Origin: Paenibacillus sp. FSL R5-0623
GTDB taxonomy: Bacteria; Bacillota; Bacilli; Paenibacillales; Paenibacillaceae
Direction: 5' to 3'
DNA: 64,000 bases
Assembly (NCBI RefSeq): GCF_037974265.1
Contig: NZ_CP150233.1
Span: 2,914,001 to 2,978,000 of the forward strand
Part shown: piece after piece, positions 42,332-51,094 of the stretch
How positions within the stretch are numbered: the first letter of the stretch is position 1
How the letters are laid out: each line of letters begins with the position of its first letter
The notes under the pieces: generated by a model
Seen by the model: only the letters and a program-made list of their open reading frames with translations
What the model was told of the DNA's origin: nothing
The model's database searches: none
Translations under genes and position numbers: made by a program

Positions 42332-43105
42332 TTATTTGGCACGTTCCAAATACTGCTCCAGCGTAAGTTTCTGGTTGGTAATCTCACCAGCAATATACAC
42401 CCCTACATAACGTACATGCCATGGCTCATAGGAGTAACCAGTCAATTTCTCCTGATCTTTGCCATAACGGATGATGAATCCGTACTTGTGGGCATTGGCT
42501 TTCAGCCATTTGCCTTCTTTGGTATTGCCAAAGCTTTGCTGAAGATCATAACCAGCCGAAGCGCTGGAGATATCCATGGCTAGACCCGTTTGATGTTCGC
42601 TTTGTCCTGGCCGAGCACTTGTTTTATTGGCAACAGCTTCACCTTTGATGCTGGCATTACGGTCAAAGATTGATTTCTGGGTCGCATAAGAGCGATAGCC
42701 CGACACCGCTTTGATATCGATGCCGTCTTTTTTGGCAGCCGCAAATAGTTTCTCTAGCGCTGTTGCAGCCACTTTACGCATTTGTTTCTTCGGACTGGAG
42801 CCTGAGAAGCTAAAAGGAATATTAGGCACAACCAAATCTTGAGGTGTATAAGTTGAAGGCAGATTTCTCTTTTTATTGACAAGTACTACTGTACTGGACA
42901 CATTGGTCACGGTTGCCACATTTTTGATGGTTTTGATCGTACGACCAGGTGCATTATCATGCAGAAATTGAGTGAAGCTAGAGCTTGCCGCAGACGCGAC
43001 GAGAGTCAGGCTTGAAGTGATGGGAAACGTAGTAAATGCAGAACCTGCTACAACAGAGCCTACGAGAATTGTAGATATGATGGATTTACGAGTAAAAGAT
43101 TTCAT
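42332..43105 (-). CDS. D-alanyl-D-alanine carboxypeptidase, VanY-type (M15B)
   Basis: 257 residues with an N-terminal signal peptide (about 1-40, ending ASAASS). The M15 zinc peptidase motifs are complete: SGYRSY (135-140), SEHQTGLAMDIS with zinc ligands H171 and D178, and EPWHVRYVG with catalytic E227 and zinc ligand H230. Exported, it would trim the terminal D-Ala from peptidoglycan stem peptides. This points to wall maturation; vancomycin resistance would need partner van genes, which are absent here. The gene lies just left of the second copy of the hairpin-rich repeat. Confidence 0.9.
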   Translation of the reverse strand: MKSFTRKSIISTILVGSVVAGSAFTTFPITSSLTLVASAASSSFTQFLHDNAPGRTIKTIKNVATVTNVSSTVVLVNKKRNLPSTYTPQDLVVPNIPFSFSGSSPKKQMRKVAATALEKLFAAAKKDGIDIKAVSGYRSYATQKSIFDRNASIKGEAVANKTSARPGQSEHQTGLAMDISSASAGYDLQQSFGNTKEGKWLKANAHKYGFIIRYGKDQEKLTGYSYEPWHVRYVGVYIAGEITNQKLTLEQYLERAK

Positions 43106-43215
43106 GATGTGTGTTCCTCCTCGGAATATATGAATCTATATACCGAGTATACTAGAGGATTATATCCATAGGTTCTCCAATTGTTTCCGAGTTGTAAACA
43201 AAGTTTGTTATATAA

Positions 43216-43426
43216 GTTGAACCAAAGATATTTACACTGGACACTACGATGATAGAACAACCTTCCGATCGCTGTTATCCCCAGATTTTTTGAATTCTCC
43301 TTATAGGGGAAATCCGGGGATAGCGTATGCTTCCGATGCAGCTTTCTTTCAGAAAGCTTTTAGGCGAACACTTCGTTTCTTCAGGTTTTTTCTGTCCTCT
43401 CCGTTTCGTGTAAATGTTTAGTTCAT
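43216..43426 (+). repeat. Hairpin-rich repeat with inverted ends, copy 2 (211 bp)
   Basis: Nearly identical over its whole length to copy 1 (40951-41170), in the same orientation. The most conserved block is from CGCTGTTATCCCCAGATTT to CAGAAAGCTTTTAGGCGAAC (two parts, about 43271-43372). Ends: GTTGAACCAAAGATATTTAC and GTGTAAATGTTTAGTTC. It lies in the 458 bp gap between the VanY-type gene and the YqkB-like gene. Apart from this and a terminator I see nothing else in that gap. Confidence 0.85.
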
Positions 43427-43481
43427 CTTTTATAGAGTCTTTTTTGCAACTCTCGTAGAGGCATATAAAGAAAAGAACATT

Positions 43482-43515
43482 AAAAAACCGTTGCATTAGA
43501 TGCAACGGCTTTTGA
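43482..43515 (-). terminator. Rho-independent terminator of the YqkB-like gene
   Basis: Read on the minus strand: AGCCGTTGCAT-CTA-ATGCAACGG followed by six T's. Confidence 0.85.
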
Positions 43516-43563
43516 TGTGAAGAGAGATAATGCTAGATTACTTCAAGTATGCTGGAGACTGTG

Positions 43564-43926
43564 TTACAACATGCAAGCATCGGATCCACCGGAGCTTCCC
43601 ACAGTTACTGCACGGGTGTCACGAACGCGAACGTTGGCGCTGAGCACACCAGAATCACTGCTTAATTTGAAAGAAGGATAATTCTCTTCTGTATCCAGCT
43701 TCATGTGTTGTTCTAGGTTCAGCTGCTGCTTCGGATCAACATAGAACGGAACCAGATTGGTTTCAATCTGTGCGTCGAGAGCCGCAAGTTCATCAACAAT
43801 GATAATAGCGATAACTCCGTTACATCCGCAACCTTCCAAGTCATAGATCACTTTGAAATATCCAGGTTGGTCATTCAAGCTTTCCGTCAATCGTTTTGCA
43901 GCCAAATCTGTAATCTGAATATACAT
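43564..43926 (-). CDS. Iron-sulfur cluster biosynthesis family protein (YqkB-like, HesB fold)
   Basis: 120 residues with the HesB/IscA-type fold: MYIQITDLAAKRLTESL and VIYDLEGCGCNGVIAIIIVD. The GCGC cysteine pair (about residues 32-35) and a C-terminal cysteine (SDACML) are at positions where A-type carriers hold clusters, but the family's usual three-cysteine arrangement is not fully met, as in Bacillus YqkB. Whether it carries a cluster is uncertain. Monocistronic with its own terminator. Confidence 0.78.
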   Translation of the reverse strand: MYIQITDLAAKRLTESLNDQPGYFKVIYDLEGCGCNGVIAIIIVDELAALDAQIETNLVPFYVDPKQQLNLEQHMKLDTEENYPSFKLSSDSGVLSANVRVRDTRAVTVGSSGGSDACML

Positions 43927-44032
43927 ATAGGTACACTCCTTTATATGTGGTCATGGTTGTAAGTGATAAAAGAATTCATTCAACTTCTATTCACATTATA
44001 CCACTTTGGCAAAAATCAAAGCATTTATTTTC

Positions 44033-44061
44033 TTGACTGATCAGTCTGGAAAAGGTATTCT
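44033..44061 (+). promoter_or_regulatory. Promoter of the TetR gene with overlapping operator
   Basis: TTGACT (44033-44038) and TATTCT (44056-44061) are 17 bp apart. The perfect palindrome GACTGATCAGTC (44035-44046) overlaps the -35, where a bound repressor would block polymerase. Confidence 0.65.
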
Positions 44062-44093
44062 TTATTTAATGAATAGGGAGGTGAGGTCTGAAA

Positions 44094-44678
44094 TTGGGAA
44101 GAGCCAAGGAGTTTGACACGGAGACCGTTCTAAGAAAAGCAACGTCTGTATTTGGAGCGTACGGTTATGAAGGTACATCTTTGAGCTTACTGCTGAGTGA
44201 ACTTGGCATTGCGCGGCAAAGCCTGTATGACACCTACGGAACTAAACATGATTTATTTGTCTCTGCTCTTAAATTCTATATTCAGCAGAAGACAGAGGCG
44301 GGGATTAGACTATTAAACGAATGCACAAGTGTGAGGCAAGGCGTGACCGAGTTGTTCAATGAAGCGGTTAACGTGTTGACAGACAACGAACGTCGTAATG
44401 AATGTTTCATCATTAATAGCGCGGTTGAACAGGCACCACAAAATCACGAAATCGCAGCCTTTATTCAAATCACTAACCAACAAATGGAAGATGTTTTTCA
44501 TAGTGCATTGTTACGAGGCCAGAAGAGTGGCGAATTGAAGCACACAGAGGAAGAATTGCCCGGGCTTGCCCGTTTTCTAAATTATTCCCGACTCTCATTG
44601 ACCTTTACGGCGAAGAGTGGTGCAAGTGCAGAAGCGCTGCGGGATTTTGTACAGATGACCCTAAGGGCTATGGATTAA
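44094..44678 (+). CDS. TetR-family transcriptional regulator
   Basis: 194 residues. Helix-turn-helix in VFGAYGYEGTSLSLLLSELG and RQSLYDTYGTKHDLFVSALK (about residues 18-56); the C-terminal domain is helical. Start is a TTG at 44094, set by GGGAGGTGAGG at 44077-44087. A perfect palindrome lies in its promoter and a related box (AGACCGATTGGTCT) lies before the next two genes, so it probably represses itself and the operon at 44809-46105. The likely effector is an electrophile or other small compound. Confidence 0.9.
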   Translation: MGRAKEFDTETVLRKATSVFGAYGYEGTSLSLLLSELGIARQSLYDTYGTKHDLFVSALKFYIQQKTEAGIRLLNECTSVRQGVTELFNEAVNVLTDNERRNECFIINSAVEQAPQNHEIAAFIQITNQQMEDVFHSALLRGQKSGELKHTEEELPGLARFLNYSRLSLTFTAKSGASAEALRDFVQMTLRAMD

Positions 44679-44757
44679 GGTTTTACATGATTTGAGTAAG
44701 AATTCTTTACGTTTTCTTGAAAATAGACGCTTAAGGCGTTTATTTTTTGACTATTAT

Positions 44758-44771
44758 AGACCGATTGGTCT
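44758..44771. promoter_or_regulatory. Candidate TetR-type operator before the SnoaL/NmrA operon
   Basis: AGACCGATTGGTCT, a palindrome with two central mismatches, 38 bp before the SnoaL-like start. Its core GACYGATYRGTC is shared with the palindrome in the TetR promoter. Confidence 0.6.
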
Positions 44772-44808
44772 GGAAAAAGCGCCAAACAAACAGAAGGAGG
44801 ATGTAAGG

Positions 44809-45255
44809 ATGACACAATCTCAGCAATTGGAAGCGGGCAATAGTATACCGTATCGAATCATGCATGGATTTACTCAATTGCTACTGGAGGGAAAACTGGA
44901 ACAATGGTTGGAGCTGTATACATCTGACGCTATCTTCGAATTCCCATATGCACCAGCAGGATATCCTCAGAAACTGGAAGGCAAAGCCGCAATTACGAAT
45001 CATCTTCATAATCTGCTGGGGATGCTTGAAATCCAGCAGTTTTCTGAACCGGTAATCTTGGCTGATTCCACGAAACAACAGTTTGTGGCTGAATTTACTT
45101 GTAAAGGACGTTCATTAGTTACAGGCAAGCCATACAACCAAACGTACATCTCTGTAGTGAGCCACTCTAATGGGAAAATTACACATTATAAAGACTATTG
45201 GAATCCAATGGTCGTACTCGAATCGGACTTAGGAGGAAACAAGCATGATCAATGA
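44809..45255 (+). CDS. SnoaL/NTF2-like protein
   Basis: 148 residues with the cone-shaped NTF2-like fold: LEQWLELYTSDAIFEFPYAP, then LEGKAAITNHLHNLLG, and the C-terminal ISVVSHSNGKITHYKDYWNP. This fold is used by isomerases, dehydratases and binding proteins; the activity cannot be assigned. AAGGAGG at 44794-44800 sets the ATG at 44809. The longer frame begins upstream at 44692 but without a ribosome site. It overlaps the NmrA-like gene by 11 bp, and a TetR-type operator lies in front. Confidence 0.8.
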   Translation: MTQSQQLEAGNSIPYRIMHGFTQLLLEGKLEQWLELYTSDAIFEFPYAPAGYPQKLEGKAAITNHLHNLLGMLEIQQFSEPVILADSTKQQFVAEFTCKGRSLVTGKPYNQTYISVVSHSNGKITHYKDYWNPMVVLESDLGGNKHDQ

Positions 45256-46105
45256 TAAACCGTTGACACTTATTACAGGGGCAAGTGGAAAGACAGGAAG
45301 CCGTGTTGCGGCCATACTTCAAAAGCATCATTATCCGGTGCGTTTGGCAGGAAGAACTAAACCATCTCTTTCTGGTTCTGCCGGTAATTATGTCTATTTT
45401 GATTGGTATGATTCCGAGACTTATGCGCCGGCGCTGAAAAATGTGAACCAGGTGTACCTTGTCATGCCAGTCATGGACATGACTCCAGAAGACGTCATGA
45501 TTCCATTCATCAAGGAAGCATTGTGGAACGGTGTTAAGCGATTTATCTTGCTTGGCAGTGCTTCAATTGATGAGGATGGTCCTATTTTTGGCAAAGTACA
45601 TCATTATTTAAAAGCCCATGCTCCTGAGTGGGCTGTATTGCAGCCTTCCTATTTTATGGAGAACTTTACGGAGGGGCCGCATCGGGAGACGACGAAACAA
45701 CTTGGGAAAATATACAGTGCTACGGGTGACGGGAAAATTGGATTTGTTAGTGCAGATGATATCGCGGCAGTTGCGTTCCATGCTCTGACGGATATTGTTC
45801 CTCATAATACGGAGCATATTATTACAGGGCCGGAGACGTTGTCCTATGGACAGGTTGCAGACGTCTTGAGCCGTGTACTGGGTCAGTCCATCCAGCATGA
45901 ATCTTTGTCCGATGATGAATTGAGGAACAGCATGATTCGCGCAGGAATGTCAGAAGAATACGCTGCTGCCCTCGCAGGACTGGATGTGCCTATCCGTGAG
46001 GAGGGGAGAGAAGATCAAACGACGGATACGGTGAAAAAATTAACGGGGAATAACCCGATTTCATTCGAGCAATTTATTCAGAATCATATGGAAGTATGGA
46101 AATAA
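45245..46105 (+). CDS. NmrA-family NAD(P)-binding protein
   Basis: 286 residues with an N-terminal Rossmann motif (LITGASGKTGSRVAAIL, about residues 10-26) and atypical short-chain dehydrogenase features (GVKRFILLGSASIDE). The YxxxK catalytic pair is not clearly present, as is usual in the NmrA/azoreductase-like group, which act as redox sensors or quinone oxidoreductases. AGGAGGAAAC just before the ATG sets the start. It is translationally coupled to the SnoaL-like gene; the pair may handle a quinone or other electrophile under the TetR-type regulator. Confidence 0.82.
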   Translation: MINDKPLTLITGASGKTGSRVAAILQKHHYPVRLAGRTKPSLSGSAGNYVYFDWYDSETYAPALKNVNQVYLVMPVMDMTPEDVMIPFIKEALWNGVKRFILLGSASIDEDGPIFGKVHHYLKAHAPEWAVLQPSYFMENFTEGPHRETTKQLGKIYSATGDGKIGFVSADDIAAVAFHALTDIVPHNTEHIITGPETLSYGQVADVLSRVLGQSIQHESLSDDELRNSMIRAGMSEEYAAALAGLDVPIREEGREDQTTDTVKKLTGNNPISFEQFIQNHMEVWK

Positions 46106-46131
46106 TGGAAGAAACATTTTCATATTATGAG

Positions 46132-46158
46132 AAGACGGTGCCTAGTGCCCGTCTTTTT
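46132..46158 (+). terminator. Terminator after the NmrA-like gene
   Basis: AGACGG-TGCCTAGTGC-CCGTCT followed by T's. Confidence 0.7.
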
Positions 46159-46278
46159 GCATGTCTACCAGCATGTTGACATCGTTGATTCGAATATGGA
46201 TCTCTCCCTAACAAGGGACACTAAGGAAAGCAGTGATTATACGAACACACTTTTGGGGAAATAGATGAAGATGAATGT

Positions 46279-46303
46279 TAGGGCGTGTCTGAAACACGCC
46301 CTA
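46279..46303 (+). promoter_or_regulatory. Perfect hairpin in the leader of the compatible-solute transporter operon
   Basis: TAGGGCGTGT-CTGAA-ACACGCCCTA: a 10 bp perfect stem 22 bp before the first ATG, with no T-run after it. It could be an operator or a leader structure that controls expression. The 220 bp gap otherwise holds a terminator and an isolated TTGACA at 46176. Confidence 0.55.
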
Positions 46304-46325
46304 GATAAAGGGGCGAAGAGAGCGA

Positions 46326-47300
46326 ATGATTCAGTTCGAAAATGTATCGAAACAATATCCTGATGGAACAACGGCTTTGCGTCAGGTTAACCTCAACATT
46401 AACAAGGGAGAATTGTTTGTCATGATTGGTCCGAGTGGATGTGGCAAAACCACCATGCTCAAAATGATCAATCGCCTGATTGAACGAACAGATGGAACAG
46501 TGCGCATTAATGAACGCCCAATCGATGAATACAACATTCACGAATTGCGCTGGAATATCGGATATGTGTTGCAACAGATTGCACTATTCCCGCATATGAC
46601 CATTGCCGAAAATATTGCGGTTGTTCCTGAACTGCGAAAATGGAAGTCAGATCAAATCAAGGAGCGTGTACATACGTTACTGGACATGGTGGGTTTGCAC
46701 GGAGATACGTACAGTGAGCGTAAACCGTCCGAGTTATCCGGAGGACAACAGCAGAGAATTGGTGTGTTGCGTGCACTCGCTGCCGATCCTGAGATCGTTT
46801 TGATGGATGAACCGTTCAGTGCACTCGACCCAATGAGTCGGGAGAAATTGCAGGACGATATTCTGGATATCCAGCGTCAGATGAAAAAAACGATTGTGTT
46901 TGTCACCCATGATATTCAGGAAGCGATGAAGCTGGGGGATCGCATCTGCATTATGAAGAATGGACAGGTTTTGCAGGTAGGCACCCCGGAAGAACTGATC
47001 CGACAGCCAGCTAATGATTTCGTACGTGAATTTGTTGGAAGTCCTAACACCGATACGAGTTCACAATCTGATTTTGATCTCGAATCCATCATGTCACCAC
47101 TCTCACCGGGTCATGTGCCAAAATCAGCCAAAACTGCCGTTCCTGTATCCATTACGTTGACGGAGTTAGTTGATATCATGGCTTCCCATGACCATCTGCT
47201 GGTTGAACGTAACCGCCAGATTATTGGCGAGATCAGTCGAGTTGATCTGATGAAATACTGGTCTGGTCAGTTACAGGAACGAGGTGAAGGACATGAGTAG
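46326..47300 (+). CDS. Glycine betaine/carnitine/choline ABC transporter, ATP-binding protein
   Basis: 324 residues of the OpuCA/ProV family: Walker [10 protein letters not shown] (about 38-46), signature LSGGQQQR, Walker [12 protein letters not shown], and a C-terminal CBS-like domain ([20 protein letters not shown]) that in relatives senses ionic strength or c-di-AMP. It energises import of osmoprotectants. It overlaps the permease gene by 8-17 bp. Confidence 0.88.
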   Translation: MIQFENVSKQYPDGTTALRQVNLNINKGELFVMIGPSGCGKTTMLKMINRLIERTDGTVRINERPIDEYNIHELRWNIGYVLQQIALFPHMTIAENIAVVPELRKWKSDQIKERVHTLLDMVGLHGDTYSERKPSELSGGQQQRIGVLRALAADPEIVLMDEPFSALDPMSREKLQDDILDIQRQMKKTIVFVTHDIQEAMKLGDRICIMKNGQVLQVGTPEELIRQPANDFVREFVGSPNTDTSSQSDFDLESIMSPLSPGHVPKSAKTAVPVSITLTELVDIMASHDHLLVERNRQIIGEISRVDLMKYWSGQLQERGEGHE

Positions 47301-48807
47301 ATTCACGGAGGTGTTCAGTGAGCGCAAAGGTCAGTTGTTGTCTGCTCTGCTGGAACATATTCAGATCTCATTTATCGCCTTGTTCTTTGCTGTTCTCATC
47401 GCTATTCCGCTTGGTATATACCTTACACGCAAACCAAGAGTGGCTGAACCAATTATCGGGGTTACGGCTGTGTTGCAAACTATTCCATCCCTGGCGCTTC
47501 TCGGATTGCTCATCCCGTTATTCGGCATAGGCACACTTCCTGCAATTATTGCATTGGTGGTGTATGCGCTGCTTCCCGTACTTCGCAACACGTACACAGG
47601 CATATCCGAAGTTGATCCTTCCATGGTTGAAGCGGCGAATGCGATGGGCATGAATAGTCGTCAACGGCTAATCAAAGTGGAACTGCCACTGGCGATGCCA
47701 GTTATTATGGCCGGAATTCGAACCGCGATGGTCCTGATTGTAGGAACGGCAACACTTGCTGCCTTGATCGGCGCAGGAGGCTTGGGTGCATTAATTTTGC
47801 TGGGCATTGATCGGAATGATACGGCACTGATCATCCTTGGAGCCATTCCGGCCGCCTTGTTGGCTATTTTGTTTGATGTACTATTGCGTCAATTCCAGCG
47901 TTTATCCTTCAAGAAAACCCTGGTTACCCTTGGTTCGCTGGCAATAATCGCGATACTTGTGATTACCATTCCCTTCGTGGCACGTGGTGGACAGAAGGAT
48001 CTTGTCATTTCCGGGAAATTGGGAGCGGAACCGGAGATTCTGATTAACATGTACAAATTGTTGATTGAAAAAGACACAGACCTGACCGTTGAACTAAAAC
48101 CCGGATTAGGCAAAACGCCATTCCTTTTCAATGCACTCAAGTCGGGTGATATTGACATCTATCCCGAATTTACCGGGACAGCGATCTCCGAATTCATGAA
48201 GGAAACAGCAGTCAGCACCGATCGGACCGAGGTGTACGAACAGGCAAGAGATGGAATGCTGAGCCAGTTCAACATGGTGCTGCTGAACCCTATGGATTAC
48301 AACAATACGTATACGTTGGCCGTTCCAAAGAGCATCGCAGATCAATACAATCTCAAGACCATTTCGGATCTCAAACCGGTAGAACAGCAAATGAAGGCAG
48401 GATTCACGCTGGAATTCTCGGATCGGGAAGACGGTTACCTTGGCATTCAGAAGAAGTATGGGATTGAATTCCCGAACGTTGCAACAATGGAACCGAAGCT
48501 TCGCTATGGTGCTGTTCAACGCGGCGATATCAATCTGGTAGATGCCTACTCCACAGATAGTGAGTTGAGACAATATGAACTCGTTGTGCTGGAGGATGAG
48601 CAGGAGTTATTCCCACCGTATCAAGGCGCGCCGATGCTTCGTCAAGAAACGGCAGATCAATATCCACTACTGGTTGAGGTGCTGAATCAGCTTGCTGGCA
48701 AAATTACGGATGATGAGATGCGTCAGATGAACTATGACGTGAACGTAGAGGGAGCGAATCCTGAACAGGTTGCAGCAGAGTACCTTAAACAGGCTGGATT
48801 GCTGTAA
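47293..48807 (+). CDS. Glycine betaine/choline ABC transporter, fused permease and substrate-binding protein
   Basis: About 504 residues in one chain. The first 210 or so are a ProW/OpuCB-type permease ([20 protein letters not shown]; the [20 protein letters not shown] coupling loop; [14 protein letters not shown]). After one more membrane segment (about 218-237), residues 245-504 are an OpuCC/ProX-type binding domain tethered outside the membrane ([34 protein letters not shown]). The transporter thus needs only two genes, this and the ATPase, and no second permease. The ATG at 47293 follows GAGGTGAAGG; a GTG at 47284 is also in frame. Confidence 0.88.
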   Translation: MSRFTEVFSERKGQLLSALLEHIQISFIALFFAVLIAIPLGIYLTRKPRVAEPIIGVTAVLQTIPSLALLGLLIPLFGIGTLPAIIALVVYALLPVLRNTYTGISEVDPSMVEAANAMGMNSRQRLIKVELPLAMPVIMAGIRTAMVLIVGTATLAALIGAGGLGALILLGIDRNDTALIILGAIPAALLAILFDVLLRQFQRLSFKKTLVTLGSLAIIAILVITIPFVARGGQKDLVISGKLGAEPEILINMYKLLIEKDTDLTVELKPGLGKTPFLFNALKSGDIDIYPEFTGTAISEFMKETAVSTDRTEVYEQARDGMLSQFNMVLLNPMDYNNTYTLAVPKSIADQYNLKTISDLKPVEQQMKAGFTLEFSDREDGYLGIQKKYGIEFPNVATMEPKLRYGAVQRGDINLVDAYSTDSELRQYELVVLEDEQELFPPYQGAPMLRQETADQYPLLVEVLNQLAGKITDDEMRQMNYDVNVEGANPEQVAAEYLKQAGLL

Positions 48808-48854
48808 CTTCAGGCATCCCTGCAATAGATGTACCAAAAGGATGAGGAGGAACC

Positions 48855-50204
48855 ATGATGACACAAGAAACGTATGACTTGATTGCAATTGGAACAGGAA
48901 GCGCGGCAAGCTCTGTAATCATCCGTTGCGCTGAAGCTGGCTGGAGAGTTGCTGTAATTGATGAACGTGAGTTCGGCGGAACGTGTGCACTGCGTGGCTG
49001 TGATCCCAAGAAAGTGCTGGCTGGAGCGGCTGAACTGATTGACTGGAATGAACGGATGCAAGGGAAAGGTATTCAGGGACAGGCGACCATCAACTGGTCT
49101 GAACTTATGGCCTTTAAACGCACCTTTACCGAAAGCATACCTAGAGCAAGTGAAGATCAATTCAAACAGGCCGGAATGGATACGTTCCATGGTAAAGCTT
49201 CATTTGTCAATGAAAACCATATTCAAGTGGGAGAAGAAGTGCTCCATGGCAAACACATTCTGATTGCTACTGGTGCAAGACCTGCGCCACTTGAGATTGA
49301 GGGATCAGAGCATCTGATATATAGTGATGACTTTCTGGATCTGGAACGGTTGCCGGATCGATTAGTTCTGGTAGGCGGTGGATACATTGCATTTGAGTTT
49401 GCGCATATTGCGGCCAGAGCCGGGACGGAAGTCCATATCCTGCATCGGAGTGAACAGCCTCTGAAGTCGTTTGATGCGGAGCTTGTAGAATGTTTGTTGC
49501 AAAAATCAAAAGAGATTGGCATTCATGTTCACTTGAACGCGGAGGTGAAGTCCATACGGCAAGAGGGGAACGCCTATGTTGTTCATGGCACACGCAATGG
49601 TGCAAATCACCAGTGGCAGTGCGGACTTGTCGTTCATGGAGCGGGGCGTGTTCCTAATGTGGATGGGCTGGAATTGGAGAAAGCCAACGTCAGCTACAGC
49701 AAAAAGGGGATTACGGTGAACGAGTACTTGCAAAGTGAAAGTAATCCGAGAGTGTATGCTGCTGGCGATGTAACGGATACAAAAGGTTTACCTTTGACCC
49801 CGTTAGCAGGTCAGGAATCCCGGGCTGTATCGTTCAATTTGTTGGAGGGAAATCAACACAAACCTAATTATAAAGTGATGCCTTCCATTGTGTTTACTGT
49901 CCCTGCCCTTGGAGCTGTAGGTATGAGCACGGAACAAGCCAAGAAAGAGGGCTACGAGGTGCAGGTAAATGATATGTCGAAATGGTATACTTACAAGCGA
50001 ACTCATGAAAAATTTGCCATGGTCAAAGTGGTGATCGATAAATCAACCGGGCGTATTCTGGGCGCGCATGTGCTCGGGAGCAAAACAGAAGAATTGATCA
50101 ACCTTTTTGCAATGGCGATTCAGTTCAATCTGACTATCGATCAGTTAAACACCATGAATTTTGCATATCCTACTGCTGCATCGGATCTGGGTTCTTTAAT
50201 TTAG
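48855..50204 (+). CDS. FAD-dependent pyridine nucleotide-disulfide oxidoreductase
   Basis: 449 residues of the mercuric/glutathione-reductase-like group: FAD motif LIAIGTGSAASSVI, redox-active disulfide in GGTCALRGCDPKK (CxxxxC), NAD(P) motif LVLVGGGYIAFEFA, and a C-terminal dimer domain with the AYPTAAS segment close to the family's catalytic His-Glu region. The usual active-site segment VNVGC is replaced by ALRGC, and the residue at the family's catalytic histidine position is not obvious, so the reaction is uncertain. GAGGAGGAACC sets the start at 48855 (or 48858). Confidence 0.82.
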   Translation: MMTQETYDLIAIGTGSAASSVIIRCAEAGWRVAVIDEREFGGTCALRGCDPKKVLAGAAELIDWNERMQGKGIQGQATINWSELMAFKRTFTESIPRASEDQFKQAGMDTFHGKASFVNENHIQVGEEVLHGKHILIATGARPAPLEIEGSEHLIYSDDFLDLERLPDRLVLVGGGYIAFEFAHIAARAGTEVHILHRSEQPLKSFDAELVECLLQKSKEIGIHVHLNAEVKSIRQEGNAYVVHGTRNGANHQWQCGLVVHGAGRVPNVDGLELEKANVSYSKKGITVNEYLQSESNPRVYAAGDVTDTKGLPLTPLAGQESRAVSFNLLEGNQHKPNYKVMPSIVFTVPALGAVGMSTEQAKKEGYEVQVNDMSKWYTYKRTHEKFAMVKVVIDKSTGRILGAHVLGSKTEELINLFAMAIQFNLTIDQLNTMNFAYPTAASDLGSLI

Positions 50205-50249
50205 AAGTGATGAAGTGAGGATGAACCCCCCTTTGGGACGGAAGAAAGG

Positions 50250-50870
50250 ATGAAAATAACGATGTCATCGGATTTTATTGGGCTTCATGAAGGCAAGTGG
50301 ACTAAGGAACCCGTTGCTGCACGGATGGATGGGGATCGTTTCGTTGTGGAAGCTCGGGAAGGCAGTGACTTTTGGGAGAACACATTCTACGGGTTCTGTC
50401 ATCGGGATGGACACGCCATGCTTGCTCCATGGGACGGAACGGAAGCGATTGAGGTATCGTTTGATCTAAGCTCATTCACCGAATTATATGACCAGGCGGG
50501 ATTAATGTTATGGTACGGAGAAGACCAATGGATCAAGGCCGGTGTTGAGGTCAATGATGGCGTGGCACATGTTGGAGCCGTCGTGACGGATACGTATTCG
50601 GATTGGTCACTCTCTCCTGTGCCAGAGTGGGGTGGACGAATCGTAACAATCAGAGCCTCCTACAGTAATGAGGCTGTTGTCATTCGTGCTTGCACAGATG
50701 AGCATCCTTGGCGTACGATTCGGGTTGCACGGTTTGCCTATCCGACGAACAAACACGCTGGTCCATTTCTGTGTTCACCAAAGCGTGCAGGGTTCGAGGT
50801 AGCCTTTACCAAGTGGAGATCCACGACACCCGATCAAGACTTGCATACAGATCCGCCGATTACGGATTAA
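50250..50870 (+). CDS. DUF1349 family protein (concanavalin-like fold)
   Basis: About 206 residues of the DUF1349 (YesU/YteF-like) family, with the jelly-roll pattern DFWENTFYGFCHRDGHAM, YDQAGLMLWYGEDQWIKAGV and CSPKRAGFEVAFTKW. Such proteins are predicted carbohydrate-binding or handling proteins in the cytoplasm; no catalytic residues are known. A second ATG at 50262 is a possible start with better ribosome spacing. Confidence 0.82.
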   Translation: MKITMSSDFIGLHEGKWTKEPVAARMDGDRFVVEAREGSDFWENTFYGFCHRDGHAMLAPWDGTEAIEVSFDLSSFTELYDQAGLMLWYGEDQWIKAGVEVNDGVAHVGAVVTDTYSDWSLSPVPEWGGRIVTIRASYSNEAVVIRACTDEHPWRTIRVARFAYPTNKHAGPFLCSPKRAGFEVAFTKWRSTTPDQDLHTDPPITD

Positions 50871-50937
50871 AACAAGTTAAGATGCAGGATAAACCATGAA
50901 ACATGAACACGTGTACCTGGCTTAGAAAGCAAGACAA

Positions 50938-50983
50938 CACAAATAAGCAAGTCTTCCATTAACGGAGGACTTGCTTATTTGTG
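50938..50983. terminator. Shared terminator of the DUF1349 and SET genes
   Basis: CACAAATAAGCAAGTC-TTCC pairs with GGA-GGACTTGCTTATTTGTG, with A-rich and T-rich sides, so it can act both ways. Confidence 0.8.
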
Positions 50984-51094
50984 TGTTTAAACTTTGGACT
51001 GTGAAGAGTACTACAGGTACTCATTTCAACATTCACCGGGTTCAGTGAGTTCTTTTCGCACATACAACGGGAGTGCTTGCGAACTTTACTGAGT

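Noticed and set aside
42332-43105. Vancomycin-resistance gene vanY
   Set aside because: The fold is right, but no vanR, vanS, vanH, vanA or vanX-like gene is near, so ordinary wall maturation is more likely.
43275-43505. 76-residue open frame on the - strand over repeat copy 2
   Set aside because: It covers the hairpin repeat and a terminator; the equivalent frame is not kept in copy 1.
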